NCBI GenBank assembly: GCA_015058845.1
Contig: SVBO01000002.1
Coordinates: forward strand, 119,248 to 183,247
Length of the DNA stretch: 64,000 nt
Reading direction: 5' to 3'
Source: Erysipelotrichaceae bacterium
Lineage (GTDB): Bacteria > Bacillota_I > Bacilli_A > Erysipelotrichales > Erysipelotrichaceae
Part shown: positions 33,781-43,735 of the stretch, in pieces
How positions within the stretch are numbered: position 1 is the first letter of the stretch
Layout: every line of letters starts with the position of its first letter
Translations under genes and position numbers: made by a program
Notes under the pieces: model-generated
The model's database searches: none
The model's input: the letters and a program-made list of their open reading frames with translations, nothing else
What the model was told of the DNA's origin: nothing

Positions 33781-35859
33781 TTATTCAGCAGCAGCATTTT
33801 TCTTAACAATTTTTTCTGTAATGCTCTTTGGAACTTCTTCGTAGTGGTCAAATTGCATTACATAGTTACCTCTACCTTGTGTGAAAGAACGAAGGTCAGT
33901 AGCATATCCGAACATTTCAGAAAGTGGTACATATGCTCTAACTGCAATTGCGTATCCTCTTTCTTCTTGTTCACGAATTTGTCCACGGCGAGATGAAATA
34001 TCGCCCATTACAGAACCTAAGTATTCACCAGGAGCTACAACTTCAACATCCATTACTGGTTCAAGAAGTGCTGGTTTACATTTCTTAGCAGCTTCTTTTA
34101 ATGCCATAGATGCAGCAATTTTGAAGGCCATTTCACTTGAGTCGACATCATGGTATGATCCGTCGAATAAAGTAGCCTTAATATCGATTACAGGATATCC
34201 TGCGATTAAACCGTTATCTAATGCAGCAGTTAAACCTTCTTGAGTTGGCTTAATGTATTCACGTGGTACTGTACCACCAACAACTGCATCAATGAATTCA
34301 AATCCTTTACCTTCTTCATTTGGTTCGAACTTGATCCATACGTGACCGTATTGACCAAGACCACCTGATTGACGTACGAACTTACCTTCACATTCAGCAG
34401 CTTGACGGATTGTTTCACGGTAAGCAACTTGAGGAGCACCTGTGTTACATTCAACCTTGAATTCACGACGTAGACGGTCAACGATGATGTCTAAGTGTAA
34501 TTCACCCATACCAGCGATAACTGTTTGACCAGTTTCTTCGTTAGTAAATGTACGGAATGTAGGGTCTTCTTCTGCTAACTTAGCAAGAGCTAAGCCCATC
34601 TTATCTTGGTCGTTCTTAGTCTTTGGTTCGATAGCTAATTCGATTACTGGTTCAGGGAATACCATTGATTCAAGAATGATTGGGAATTCTTCATCACAAA
34701 GAGTATCACCTGTAGTAGTATCTTTGAAACCTACTGCTGCAGCGATGTCACCACAGTTAACTTCAGTGATTTCTTGACGGTGGTTAGCATGCATTTGTAC
34801 GATACGTCCGAAACGTTCTTTCTTACCCTTAGTAGCATTTAGAATGTATGTACCAGACTTAGCTACACCTGAGTAAACACGGAAGAATGTTAGACGACCT
34901 ACGAATGGGTCAGTCATAACCTTGAATGCTAATGCAGAGAATGGTTGATCATCACCAGGATGACGTTCTTCTTCTGTACCATCTTCTAATACACCCTTGA
35001 TAGAAGGTACATCTAGTGGAGAAGGTAGGTATGCAACACATGCATCTAGCATTAATTGTACACCCTTGTTCTTATAAGCAGAACCACATAGAACTGGGAA
35101 GAATTCACCAGAACATACTGCCTTACGCATTACAGTCTTGATTTCTTCTTCAGTTACTTCTTCACCTTCAAGGACCTTCATCATTAGATCTTCATCATAG
35201 TCAGCGATAGCTTCGATCATCTTTTCACGAAGTTCTACGCATTGATCATACATATCAGCTGGAATATCAACTACGTCGATCTTGTTTCCTAGATCGTCCA
35301 TATACATATGAGCCTTCATAGTGATAAGGTCGATAATTCCTTTGAATGAAGATTCAGCACCGATAGGGCATTGGATAGCAGCAGCCTTTGCACCTAAACG
35401 GTTATAGATTGTGCCAACTGCCATGAAGAAGTCAGCACCGATTGCATCCATCTTGTTAACGAATACAATACGTGGAACACCATAAGTAGTAGCTTGACGC
35501 CAAACTGTTTCAGTTTGAGGTTCAACACCACTCTTAGCATCTAATACTGTTACTGCACCGTCTAATACACGAAGTGAACGTTCTACTTCTACTGTGAAGT
35601 CAACGTGACCTGGAGTATCGATGATGTTGATACGGTGTCCCTTCCAAGAAGCTGTTGTAGCAGCAGAAGTGATAGTAATACCACGTTCTTGCTCTTGCTC
35701 CATCCAGTCCATTTGGGCAGAACCGTCATGAGTTTCACCGATCTTATGAGTCTTACCTGTGTAATATAGAATACGTTCAGTAGTTGTAGTCTTACCAGCA
35801 TCGATGTGAGCCATGATACCGATATTTCTAGTCATCTCTAATGGAAATTCACGAGCCAT
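33781..35859 (-). CDS. fusA: Elongation factor G
   Basis: 692 residues. Catalyses ribosomal translocation with GTP. The G1 motif is [16 protein letters not shown]2 region contains [13 protein letters not shown]3 is DTPGHVDF and G4 is NKMDAIG. The domain V motif [11 protein letters not shown] ends the protein. AGGAGG precedes the ATG. Compare the diverged paralogue at 24.3-26.4 kb, which lacks these exact G1 residues. It lies between rpsG and tuf in the classical order. Confidence 0.98.
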   Translation of the reverse strand: MAREFPLEMTRNIGIMAHIDAGKTTTTERILYYTGKTHKIGETHDGSAQMDWMEQEQERGITITSAATTASWKGHRINIIDTPGHVDFTVEVERSLRVLDGAVTVLDAKSGVEPQTETVWRQATTYGVPRIVFVNKMDAIGADFFMAVGTIYNRLGAKAAAIQCPIGAESSFKGIIDLITMKAHMYMDDLGNKIDVVDIPADMYDQCVELREKMIEAIADYDEDLMMKVLEGEEVTEEEIKTVMRKAVCSGEFFPVLCGSAYKNKGVQLMLDACVAYLPSPLDVPSIKGVLEDGTEEERHPGDDQPFSALAFKVMTDPFVGRLTFFRVYSGVAKSGTYILNATKGKKERFGRIVQMHANHRQEITEVNCGDIAAAVGFKDTTTGDTLCDEEFPIILESMVFPEPVIELAIEPKTKNDQDKMGLALAKLAEEDPTFRTFTNEETGQTVIAGMGELHLDIIVDRLRREFKVECNTGAPQVAYRETIRQAAECEGKFVRQSGGLGQYGHVWIKFEPNEEGKGFEFIDAVVGGTVPREYIKPTQEGLTAALDNGLIAGYPVIDIKATLFDGSYHDVDSSEMAFKIAASMALKEAAKKCKPALLEPVMDVEVVAPGEYLGSVMGDISSRRGQIREQEERGYAIAVRAYVPLSEMFGYATDLRSFTQGRGNYVMQFDHYEEVPKSITEKIVKKNAAAE

Positions 35860-35883
35860 TTTACGGTCCTCCTAATTTCTATC

Positions 35884-36354
35884 CTACCAACGGTAGTGAG
35901 CAAATGCCTTGTTAGCTTCTGCCATCTTATGAACGTCGTCACGCTTCTTAACAGAACCACCTACACCGTTAGATGCATCGATGATCTCGTTGCAAAGGCG
36001 ATCAACCATAGTCTTTTCGTTACGAGAACGAGAGTAGTTTACTAACCAACGAAGACCTAGAGTTAAACGTCTTTCTTGGCTAACTTCTACTGGTACTTGG
36101 TAGTTTGCACCACCAACACGGCGAACCTTAAGTTCTAGAATAGGCATGATGTTGCCTAATGCTTGTTCGAATACTTCCATTGCTGGACGGCCTGTCTTTT
36201 CTTCTACTTTGTCGAATGCATCGTAAAGAATAGTTTCAGCTACGCCTCTTTTACCATCCAACATAATTTTGTTAATTAAACGTGTTACTAGTTTAGAATT
36301 GTAAATTGGATCTGCTAGTACATCACGCTTAGCAATATGTCCTTTTCTTGGCAT
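35884..36354 (-). CDS. rpsG: Ribosomal protein S7
   Basis: 156 residues, primary 16S rRNA-binding protein of the small-subunit head. [20 protein letters not shown] opens the protein, and [13 protein letters not shown] plus [13 protein letters not shown] close it, both typical. A purine-rich GGAGGA site precedes the ATG. It lies 11 bases behind rpsL. Confidence 0.98.
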   Translation of the reverse strand: MPRKGHIAKRDVLADPIYNSKLVTRLINKIMLDGKRGVAETILYDAFDKVEEKTGRPAMEVFEQALGNIMPILELKVRRVGGANYQVPVEVSQERRLTLGLRWLVNYSRSRNEKTMVDRLCNEIIDASNGVGGSVKKRDDVHKMAEANKAFAHYRW

Positions 36355-36365
36355 GTTCTATCCTC

Positions 36366-36788
36366 CTACTTCTTTCCTGCTTTTGGTCTCTTTGCACCGT
36401 ATAGAGAACGGCTTTGAAGACGGTTAGCTACACCTGCGCAGTCCATTGTACCGCGGATGATGTGGTAACGAACACCCGGTAAATCCTTAACACGGCCTCC
36501 ACGGATCATAACTACGCTATGCTCTTGAAGGTTGTGTCCGATTCCTGGGATATACGCTGTTACTTCCATACCGTTGCTTAGACGTACACGAGCGTACTTA
36601 CGAAGTGCTGAGTTTGGTTTCTTAGGTGTCATTGTACCAACACGAGTGCATACACCACGCTTTTGTGGTGAGCTAATATTGGTAGGACGGCGCTTAAGAG
36701 AGTTAAAGCCTCTATTTAGGGCTGGTGATTTTGATTTCCAAGTTTTGTCTGTTCTTCCTTGCTTGACAAGTTGGTTAATCGTTGGCAT
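36366..36788 (-). CDS. rpsL: Ribosomal protein S12
   Basis: 140 residues from 36788 ([12 protein letters not shown]), which has AGGAGG 9 bases upstream; an earlier in-frame ATG at 36842 is rejected because it lies inside the leader. Decoding-centre protein. The loops [11 protein letters not shown] and [13 protein letters not shown] carry the streptomycin-associated Lys residues in wild-type form. First gene of rpsL-rpsG-fusA-tuf, with a structured leader. Confidence 0.98.
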   Translation of the reverse strand: MPTINQLVKQGRTDKTWKSKSPALNRGFNSLKRRPTNISSPQKRGVCTRVGTMTPKKPNSALRKYARVRLSNGMEVTAYIPGIGHNLQEHSVVMIRGGRVKDLPGVRYHIIRGTMDCAGVANRLQSRSLYGAKRPKAGKK

Positions 36789-36819
36789 TGATAATGCCCT
36801 CCTTTCATTCTTCCTCTTT

Positions 36820-36883
36820 GCACACACTTCCAGGTGTGCCATAATTACCCGTAAATTTAGTTTCCCATTACTTTCAGGGAAAC
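36820..36883 (-). promoter_or_regulatory. Structured leader of the str operon
   Basis: Two hairpins lie between the promoter and rpsL: GTTTCCC/GGGAAAC with a 10-base loop (36860-36883) and GCACAC/GTGTGC with an 8-base loop (36820-36839). Such leaders in ribosomal operons often bind a ribosomal protein for feedback, but I cannot name a family here. Confidence 0.6.
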
Positions 36884-36901
36884 CACATTACACGCTTATA
36901 A

Positions 36902-36929
36902 ATTATAACAGACTTTCATACAATGTCAA
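36902..36929 (-). promoter_or_regulatory. Promoter of rpsL-rpsG-fusA-tuf
   Basis: Perfect TTGACA (36924-36929), a 16-base spacer and TATAAT (36902-36907). Confidence 0.85.
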
Positions 36930-36968
36930 TCAATATTTCTTAAAAAATTAAGAAAATTATTAAATAAT

Positions 36969-36982
36969 TGAAAACGCTTAAA
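36969..36982 (+). promoter_or_regulatory. Candidate catabolite-repression (cre) site before the gatZ-like gene
   Basis: TGAAAACGCTTAAA matches the CcpA operator consensus at all but one of the conserved positions (a final C is replaced by A). It lies 146 bases before the start at 37128, in the divergent gap with rpsL. A CcpA gene is not visible in the window. Confidence 0.5.
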
Positions 36983-37127
36983 TTTACATGTTTTCTAATC
37001 CCATTCTATCCTCTTATTTCCCTATAATTTAAGCATACTTACTCTATGATTTATTCAAAAAATGCATAACAAACATTCCCAAGTTTCTATAAAAGTGCTA
37101 CCATTAATATATAGGAGAATTGATACT

Positions 37128-38447
37128 ATGACTAATAACCCAATGTTATCATTAATCAAAGCAAATAAAGAAAATGCAGTAGGCATCTATTCTGCCTGTA
37201 GTGCTAATGAGTATGTTCTAGACGCAGTATTACTGCATGCTAAAAAGACAAATAGCATAGCCTTGATCGAAGCTACAGCCAACCAAGTAAATCAATTTGG
37301 TGGATATACAGGAATGTATCCAAAAGATTTCGTTAAGCTGGTGGAAGAACGTGCTAATAAGATCGGTATTCCTATGTCTCAAGTGATCTTAGGGGGAGAC
37401 CATCTAGGTCCTCTAACATGGACGAATTTAGAGGAAGAAGAAGCTATGAGCAATGCGAGTGAATTAATTAAGCAATTCGTATTAGCAGGCTTTACAAAGA
37501 TCCATATCGATACTAGTATGCGTATCAAGGGAGATGATGAAACGATGACATTACCTACCTCTGTAATTGCTAGAAGAGGGGCTAAGTTGGCAAAGGTAGC
37601 TAAGGATGCCTATCAAGAATTACTAGCAAGTGAGCCTGAAGCAATCGAGCCAGTGTATATTATTGGTAGCGAGGTTCCTATTCCAGGAGGGGCTCAAGAG
37701 GCTGAAGAGGAATTACAAGTGACTAAGTGTGAAGATTTTGAAGCCACTGTTCAAACATTCAAAGATGCTTTTGATGAATTAGGTCTACAAGATGTATGGC
37801 AAAGAGTCATCGCTGTAGTCGTACAACCTGGTGTAGAGTTTGGAGATGTAGATGTGGTGGAATATGATCGAGAGAAGGCTGCTGTGTTATGTAATACACT
37901 GAAGAAGTATCCTAACTTGATGTTTGAAGGACATTCTACTGACTATCAAAGCAAAGAATGTTTAAAGAAGATGGTAGAAGATGGAATCGGTATCTTGAAA
38001 GTAGGACCAGGACTTACATTCGCATTACGTGAAGCATTATTTGCTTTATCACATATGGAAGAAGAGTACTACAAGGGTACAGATACCCAAACATTACACT
38101 TTATGGATGTGTTAGAAGAAGTAATGCTAGAAGATCCAAGAAATTGGAAGAAACACTATCATGGAGATGATAGAGAACTAGCATTTAAACGTAAGTATTC
38201 TTTCTCAGATCGTTGTCGTTATTATCTACCACACGTTAAGGTACAAGAAGCGATCCAATGTTTAGTACATAACATTGATGCTGGGGATATTCCTCTATCA
38301 CTATTGTCACAATATATGCCTATACAATATGCTCGTGTGAGAAGTGGTGAGATCGAGTTTAAGGCTGAATCATTGATCTTAGATCGTATTCAAGATTGTA
38401 TTCGTGAATATATGTATGCTAGTAATCAACATTTAATTACATTTTAA
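37128..38447 (+). CDS. Tagatose-1,6-bisphosphate aldolase non-catalytic-subunit-like protein (GatZ/KbaZ)
   Basis: 439 residues from 37128 (MTNNPMLSLIK), with AGGAG 10 bases upstream; an in-frame ATG at 37062 is rejected. The protein matches the GatZ/KbaZ family, with IALIEATANQVNQFGGYTG near residue 50, GGDHLGPLTW and GPGLTFALREALFAL. GatZ stabilises or assists the catalytic aldolase subunit GatY in galactitol, tagatose or N-acetylgalactosamine breakdown. No gatY is adjacent. It is convergent with an agaS-like gene, which suggests a shared amino-sugar pathway. Function in isolation is uncertain. Confidence 0.9.
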   Translation: MTNNPMLSLIKANKENAVGIYSACSANEYVLDAVLLHAKKTNSIALIEATANQVNQFGGYTGMYPKDFVKLVEERANKIGIPMSQVILGGDHLGPLTWTNLEEEEAMSNASELIKQFVLAGFTKIHIDTSMRIKGDDETMTLPTSVIARRGAKLAKVAKDAYQELLASEPEAIEPVYIIGSEVPIPGGAQEAEEELQVTKCEDFEATVQTFKDAFDELGLQDVWQRVIAVVVQPGVEFGDVDVVEYDREKAAVLCNTLKKYPNLMFEGHSTDYQSKECLKKMVEDGIGILKVGPGLTFALREALFALSHMEEEYYKGTDTQTLHFMDVLEEVMLEDPRNWKKHYHGDDRELAFKRKYSFSDRCRYYLPHVKVQEAIQCLVHNIDAGDIPLSLLSQYMPIQYARVRSGEIEFKAESLILDRIQDCIREYMYASNQHLITF

Positions 38448-38454
38448 GAAAATA

Positions 38455-38486
38455 AAAGGTGTATTTCTATTCAGAGATACACCTTT
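38455..38486. terminator. Bidirectional terminator between the gatZ-like and agaS-like genes
   Basis: AAAGGTGTAT and ATACACCTTT at the ends, with TCT/AGA inside around ATTC and one mismatch. Confidence 0.85.
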
Positions 38487-38491
38487 ATTAA

Positions 38492-39658
38492 TTATTTAAA
38501 TGGATAAATAGTTACACCCTTAACAACTCTATTTACCTCTCCACTAGGACATGGATCATCTGGAGTAATACCACAAGATAGAGATTTAAATAAAGCGATC
38601 AATTGAGCTACGTTGATGAATGCTAGGCCAAGAAGAGGATTCTCTACATTCAGATCTTCAAAGCAATAGTAATAATCTACCATATCTTTGATCTCTTCCT
38701 TCATCACACCACTTACTACCATAACTTTATTACCCTTACGTTGACTTGCCATTTCTTTGATCAAGTCTTCTTCATATAAGTTCGCATGTGCTTCATTACT
38801 ATAGTACACAACGCATAATGTTTCATCATTTACTACAGACTTAGGTCCATGTCTAAATCCTGTAGGAGTGTCATGCATAGTAGTAATCTTACCTGCTGTT
38901 AGCTCTAACATCTTAAGAGCAGATTCTTGGGCTGTACCTTTTAGAGTATTAGAACCAAGGTAAACGATACGTTCAAATGGATATTCACTTACAAGTTTCT
39001 CTAACTCTACATATCCCTCATCTAATAACTTCTCTACACACTTACATACAACATCTAATTCACATTCGATCTCTTCTAAGCGATCTAAGTTAAATAGTAA
39101 GAATACAGCTAATGCCATGTTTGTAAAACTAGATGTCATAGCAAAACTTTGGTCATGTGTTTCTGGTGTTAGGTTGATAGCTAAGCAATTATCTTTATCT
39201 TGTGCCCCTTTGCTTAATGCCCCATTCTCATTACATGTAATGAATACATGATGTAAGTTTTGACATACTGCTTCTGCTGTATCTACGGCTCCAATAGATT
39301 CTGGTGAATTTCCTGAGCGTCCAAAAGATACTAATAGAGTAGGTTTTGTAGGAGATAGATATTGTAATGGGGATACTACGATATCTGTTGTTCCATATGA
39401 TTTGATCTTGTGATCTAGTTTCATGCTTAGTGATGTGTAGATACTATTCCCTACGAATTCACTAGATCCAGCACCACATAATACTACATCAAAGTCTTCT
39501 TGTGTAATTACTTGATCAATGAAGTTTTGGTATTCTTCTTTGTGATCTTTCATTTGTTGTAATGTTTTCTTCCATGTAGATGGTTGTTGATATATTTCTT
39601 GGGCTGTATAGATGGCTTTTAATTCATTAAGTTGTTCTTTTGTTTTATTGAAGATCAT
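38492..39658 (-). CDS. SIS-domain sugar isomerase/deaminase (AgaS type)
   Basis: 388 residues with two SIS domains. The first contains VVLCGAGSSEFVGNS and SFGRSGNSPESIG, the second YLGSNTLKGTAQESALKMLE followed by TGFRHGPKS. This matches AgaS, which converts galactosamine-6-phosphate to tagatose-6-phosphate. AGGAGGAG precedes the ATG. It is convergent with the gatZ-like gene, and the two would be the isomerase/deaminase and aldolase steps of one pathway. A transport system is not visible. Confidence 0.9.
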   Translation of the reverse strand: MIFNKTKEQLNELKAIYTAQEIYQQPSTWKKTLQQMKDHKEEYQNFIDQVITQEDFDVVLCGAGSSEFVGNSIYTSLSMKLDHKIKSYGTTDIVVSPLQYLSPTKPTLLVSFGRSGNSPESIGAVDTAEAVCQNLHHVFITCNENGALSKGAQDKDNCLAINLTPETHDQSFAMTSSFTNMALAVFLLFNLDRLEEIECELDVVCKCVEKLLDEGYVELEKLVSEYPFERIVYLGSNTLKGTAQESALKMLELTAGKITTMHDTPTGFRHGPKSVVNDETLCVVYYSNEAHANLYEEDLIKEMASQRKGNKVMVVSGVMKEEIKDMVDYYYCFEDLNVENPLLGLAFINVAQLIALFKSLSCGITPDDPCPSGEVNRVVKGVTIYPFK

Positions 39659-39739
39659 GCTTTTTCTCCTCCTGTGTTTACTTTATTATAGTAAATATTA
39701 TCTAGAATTAAAAGGATAAAATCACTTTTATATAAAGTA

Positions 39740-39767
39740 AAGACACTGTGTTTGATCACAGTGTCTT
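39740..39767 (-). terminator. Terminator after rpoC
   Basis: AAGACACTGTG / TTTGAT / CACAGTGTCTT, an 11-base-pair perfect stem 5 bases after the stop. Confidence 0.85.
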
Positions 39768-39772
39768 GTAAA

Positions 39773-42700
39773 TTATTCTTCCACTTCTTCGTCTTCAGAT
39801 ACTTCATCGATCTCTAGATCAAGATCTAGTTCATCATCAAACTCTTCATCGAAATCTTCTAGTTCCTCATCAATAGAATCTACTGCATCCATCAATTTAG
39901 TGAAACCATCTAGCTTTAACTCTGAAGATTCTACTACTTCTTCCTCTTCTTCATTTTGCTTGTTTCTTTCAATACGTTTTTGACGAAGTTCTTCTGCTAA
40001 TGCACGAATTTGTTTTGTTGTTTCACGTTCATAAGTAGTACCTGTTCCTGCTGGAATGATCTTACCCATGATGTCGTTTTCTTTAAGACCACGTAATTCA
40101 TCGACCTTCTCATGAATAGCTGCATCTGTTAATACCTTAGTAGTTTCTTGGAATGATGCGGCAGATAAGAAGCTGTCTGTTTCTACAGAAGCCTTAGAGA
40201 TACCTAGTAATACTGGAGCGAATGTTGCTGCAGTTTTACCTTCCATTAAGATCTTGTTATTGATCTTATTTAACTTATTGATACTGATTTGTTGACCAGC
40301 ACTTAATTCAGCGTCATTACCATTGATGATAACTACTTTACGAAGCATTTGACGGATCATTACTTCGATATGCTTATCGCTGATCTCGATACCTTGAGAT
40401 TGGTAAACACGCTTAACTTCCTTCAAGATATAGTTTTGAACAGCTAATACACCAGCTACTTCTAGTAATTCCTTAGGACTTACTTGACCTTCAGTTAACT
40501 TTTCACCAGCTTTTACTGTAGTACCTTCTTTGATCCAAGAACGGATGTTGTGAGAAGCATCTGCCTTGTGTTCGATAGCTTCCTTATCATTCTCAACAAC
40601 GATACGGAATCCACCATGGTTTTCTAATTCACGGATCTCAGTGACCTTACCATCGATCTTAGAAATAACAGCAGGATGCTTAGGATTACGTGCTTCGAAT
40701 AGTTCTTCTACACGAGGAAGACCTTGTGTGATATCTCCACTTTCACCACTCGCTACACCACCTGTATGGAACGTACGCATTGTTAACTGTGTACCTGGTT
40801 CACCGATAGATTGGGCAGCCATGATACCAACAACTTCACCACTCTCAACATAAGCACCAGTAGCCATATGACGACCATAACACTTACGACAGATACCTGT
40901 TTGAGAATCACATGTGAATACGTTACGGATATAGATACCTACACCCTTCTTTTGATCTTCTTCAGGAATAGTAGCAGCGATCTTAGCAGCAGTTAATTCA
41001 TCGATCATTTCATCACTGTCAATGATCATTTCACCAGTAGCAGGATCGAATACTTGTTGTTTAGAGAAACGTCCTATTAAACGTTCTTCTAACTTCTCGA
41101 TCACAGCATTTGTCTTAGCATCTACGATAGTAGTTGCATAGTAACCTCTATCTGTACCACAATCCTCTTCAGTAATAACAACGTCTTGAGCTACGTCAGC
41201 AAGACGACGAGTTAAGTAACCAGATTCAGCTGTCTTTAAGGCAGTATCTGTTAATCCCTTACGCACACCGTGTGTAGAGATGAAGAATTCGGATACGGAT
41301 AGACCTTCACGGAATGAAGAGTAGATAGGGACTTCGATGATTCCTACTTGATACTCTTTATTACCCTTAGATTGAGTTGGACGAGCCATTAGACCACGCA
41401 TACCAGCTAATTGCGTAAAGTGTGAACGGTTACCACGGGCACCAGAGTCAGACATCATCATGATAGGGTTCTTACGAGCTAATGAACCCATGAACTCAGT
41501 TACGATGTTTTCCTTAGCATTTTCCCAAACCTTAGAGAAATGACGTTCCCACTCTTGTGTAGTTAATAGACCCTTTTGCTTCATACGAGTGATCTTAGCA
41601 GCATCTTCTTTACCCTTAGCAACGAATTCATACTTACTAGGATGTACCTTGATATCCGCTAATGATACTGTCATACCAGCAACAGTAGAGTATTTAAATC
41701 CATTATCCTTTAGATCATCTAGGATACGGCTTGTTTGTTCAGAATTCTTATAACGTTTGAAGACTTCATTGATGACATTACCAATATCTTTCTTAACGAA
41801 AGCCTTCTTAACAGGTAATGAAGCAACATATTCCTTAACATTGACACCACGCTTAACGAAGAAATCATCTGGAGTACCAGCGAAATTACGCTTAGTAGCT
41901 TCATTTAAGTATGGGAAATCAGCAGGGAACATATCATTGAAGATCAACTTACCAACAGTAGTGATCAAATATGAATTGTTTTGTTCTTCAGTGAAGCAAG
42001 TCTTCTTTAATGAAGAACCAAGAAGAGCAACACGTGAATGTAAGTGAACTTGATGAGTATCATACGCCATCAATACTTCATTTAAGTCACGATATACATG
42101 CCCTTCATTCTCAGCAAATGTACGCCACATAACACCTGCATCAGTGTCACCGAAAGATTCTAGACGATCCGCATTTACTAAGAATTCCTCAGCAGTTTCT
42201 TCCATTGTTAGGTAGTAGTTACCTAAGATCATATCTTGTGATGGAGTTACGATAGGTTTACCATCCTTAGGACCTAAGATATTGTGAGAACCAAGCATTA
42301 AGATTTGAGCCTCAGCACGAGCCATTTCACTTAATGGTAGATGCACGGCCATTTGGTCACCGTCGAAGTCAGCGTTGAAGGCAGTAGTTACTAGTGGATG
42401 TAGACGGATAGCTCTACCTTCTACTAACTTAGGTTGGAATGCTTGGATACCTAAGCGGTGTAGTGTAGGAGCACGGTTAAGTAATACTGGGTGTCCATCG
42501 ATTACCTGTTCTACGATATCCCATACTCTAGGATCTAATTTCTCGATCAACTTTTCAGCAGCCTTAGGATTTCCTACGATACCTTGGTTAACGATCTCGT
42601 TGATTACGAATGGCTTATATAGAGAAATAGCCATTTCACGAGGAATACCACATTGGAACATCTTTAGATCTGGTCCAACGGCGATTACAGAACGTCCAGA

Positions 42701-43720
42701 GAAGTCAACACGCTTACCTAATAAGTTTTGACGGAAACGACCTTGCTTACCCTTTAAGCTATGTGATAAAGACTTTAACGCACGTCCACCAGCACCAGTC
42801 ATAGGCTTAGAACGACGACCATTATCGATCAAGGCATCTACTGCTTCTTGAAGCATACGCTTTTCGTTTTGAACGATGATAGCAGGAGTACCGATCTCTA
42901 ATAATTTCTTTAAACGGTTATTACGAGTAATAACACGACGATATAGATCATTTAGATCTGAAGTAGCGAAACGACCACCATCTAGTTGTAACATAGGACG
43001 TAGATCAGGTGGAATAACAGGAAGTACATTTAGTACCATCCATTCAGGTTGGTTACTAGAAGTACGGAAAGCATTTACTGTTTCTAAACGCTTAATTAAT
43101 TTCTTACGCTTTTCACCACTTGCATTCTTAAGATCTTCAGTAATGTTCTTATATTCTTTCTCAACATCAACTTGTGCTAATAGAGTTTGCACAGCTTCAG
43201 CACCAGTTTGAGCAGTAAAGCTATGAGGACCTACTTTAGGATCTTGTAATAGAGCACGATATTGGCTTTCTGATAATACTTCTTTATAAGCAAGATCAGT
43301 TGTACCTGGATCAGTTACGATCCAGCTTACGAAGTATACTACTTCTTCTAGTTGTTTAGGTGGAACATCTAGTAATAAACTCATACGAGAAGGAATTCCA
43401 CGTAAATACCAAATATGGGCTACTGGAGCAGCTAATTCAATATGCCCCATACGTTCACGACGTACTGATGACTTAGTGATCTCAACACCACACTTATCAC
43501 AAATAACGCCTTTATAACGAACTTTCTTATACTTACCACAATGGCATTCCCAGTCCTTACTAGGACCGAAAATGCGTTCACAGAATAAACCATCTCTTTC
43601 AGGCTTTTGAGAACGATAGTTAATAGTTTCAGGCTTAGTTACTTCACCATAAGACCACTCACGAATCCTCTGTGGAGATGCTAGACCAATTTGTAATGCT
43701 GCAAAATTATTTACACTCAT
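39773..43720 (-). CDS. rpoC: RNA polymerase subunit beta'
   Basis: 1315 residues, longer than the roughly 1200 of Bacillus. The catalytic [14 protein letters not shown] is at about residue 456, and the zinc-binding [19 protein letters not shown] is near the N-terminus. [22 protein letters not shown] marks the trigger-loop side. The last 65 residues are strikingly acidic (EEEEE, then [18 protein letters not shown]). The ATG lies 15 bases after the rpoB stop with a GGGAG site. It ends the rpoB-rpoC unit. Confidence 0.98.
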   Translation of the reverse strand: MSVNNFAALQIGLASPQRIREWSYGEVTKPETINYRSQKPERDGLFCERIFGPSKDWECHCGKYKKVRYKGVICDKCGVEITKSSVRRERMGHIELAAPVAHIWYLRGIPSRMSLLLDVPPKQLEEVVYFVSWIVTDPGTTDLAYKEVLSESQYRALLQDPKVGPHSFTAQTGAEAVQTLLAQVDVEKEYKNITEDLKNASGEKRKKLIKRLETVNAFRTSSNQPEWMVLNVLPVIPPDLRPMLQLDGGRFATSDLNDLYRRVITRNNRLKKLLEIGTPAIIVQNEKRMLQEAVDALIDNGRRSKPMTGAGGRALKSLSHSLKGKQGRFRQNLLGKRVDFSGRSVIAVGPDLKMFQCGIPREMAISLYKPFVINEIVNQGIVGNPKAAEKLIEKLDPRVWDIVEQVIDGHPVLLNRAPTLHRLGIQAFQPKLVEGRAIRLHPLVTTAFNADFDGDQMAVHLPLSEMARAEAQILMLGSHNILGPKDGKPIVTPSQDMILGNYYLTMEETAEEFLVNADRLESFGDTDAGVMWRTFAENEGHVYRDLNEVLMAYDTHQVHLHSRVALLGSSLKKTCFTEEQNNSYLITTVGKLIFNDMFPADFPYLNEATKRNFAGTPDDFFVKRGVNVKEYVASLPVKKAFVKKDIGNVINEVFKRYKNSEQTSRILDDLKDNGFKYSTVAGMTVSLADIKVHPSKYEFVAKGKEDAAKITRMKQKGLLTTQEWERHFSKVWENAKENIVTEFMGSLARKNPIMMMSDSGARGNRSHFTQLAGMRGLMARPTQSKGNKEYQVGIIEVPIYSSFREGLSVSEFFISTHGVRKGLTDTALKTAESGYLTRRLADVAQDVVITEEDCGTDRGYYATTIVDAKTNAVIEKLEERLIGRFSKQQVFDPATGEMIIDSDEMIDELTAAKIAATIPEEDQKKGVGIYIRNVFTCDSQTGICRKCYGRHMATGAYVESGEVVGIMAAQSIGEPGTQLTMRTFHTGGVASGESGDITQGLPRVEELFEARNPKHPAVISKIDGKVTEIRELENHGGFRIVVENDKEAIEHKADASHNIRSWIKEGTTVKAGEKLTEGQVSPKELLEVAGVLAVQNYILKEVKRVYQSQGIEISDKHIEVMIRQMLRKVVIINGNDAELSAGQQISINKLNKINNKILMEGKTAATFAPVLLGISKASVETDSFLSAASFQETTKVLTDAAIHEKVDELRGLKENDIMGKIIPAGTGTTYERETTKQIRALAEELRQKRIERNKQNEEEEEVVESSELKLDGFTKLMDAVDSIDEELEDFDEEFDDELDLDLEIDEVSEDEEVEE

Positions 43721-43735
43721 ATTCTAGCTCCCTTC

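Noticed and set aside
34230..34481. Minus-strand frames in alternative phase within fusA and similar short frames in rpoB, rpoC and tuf
   Set aside because: They are shadows of highly expressed genes in other frames, with no start signals.
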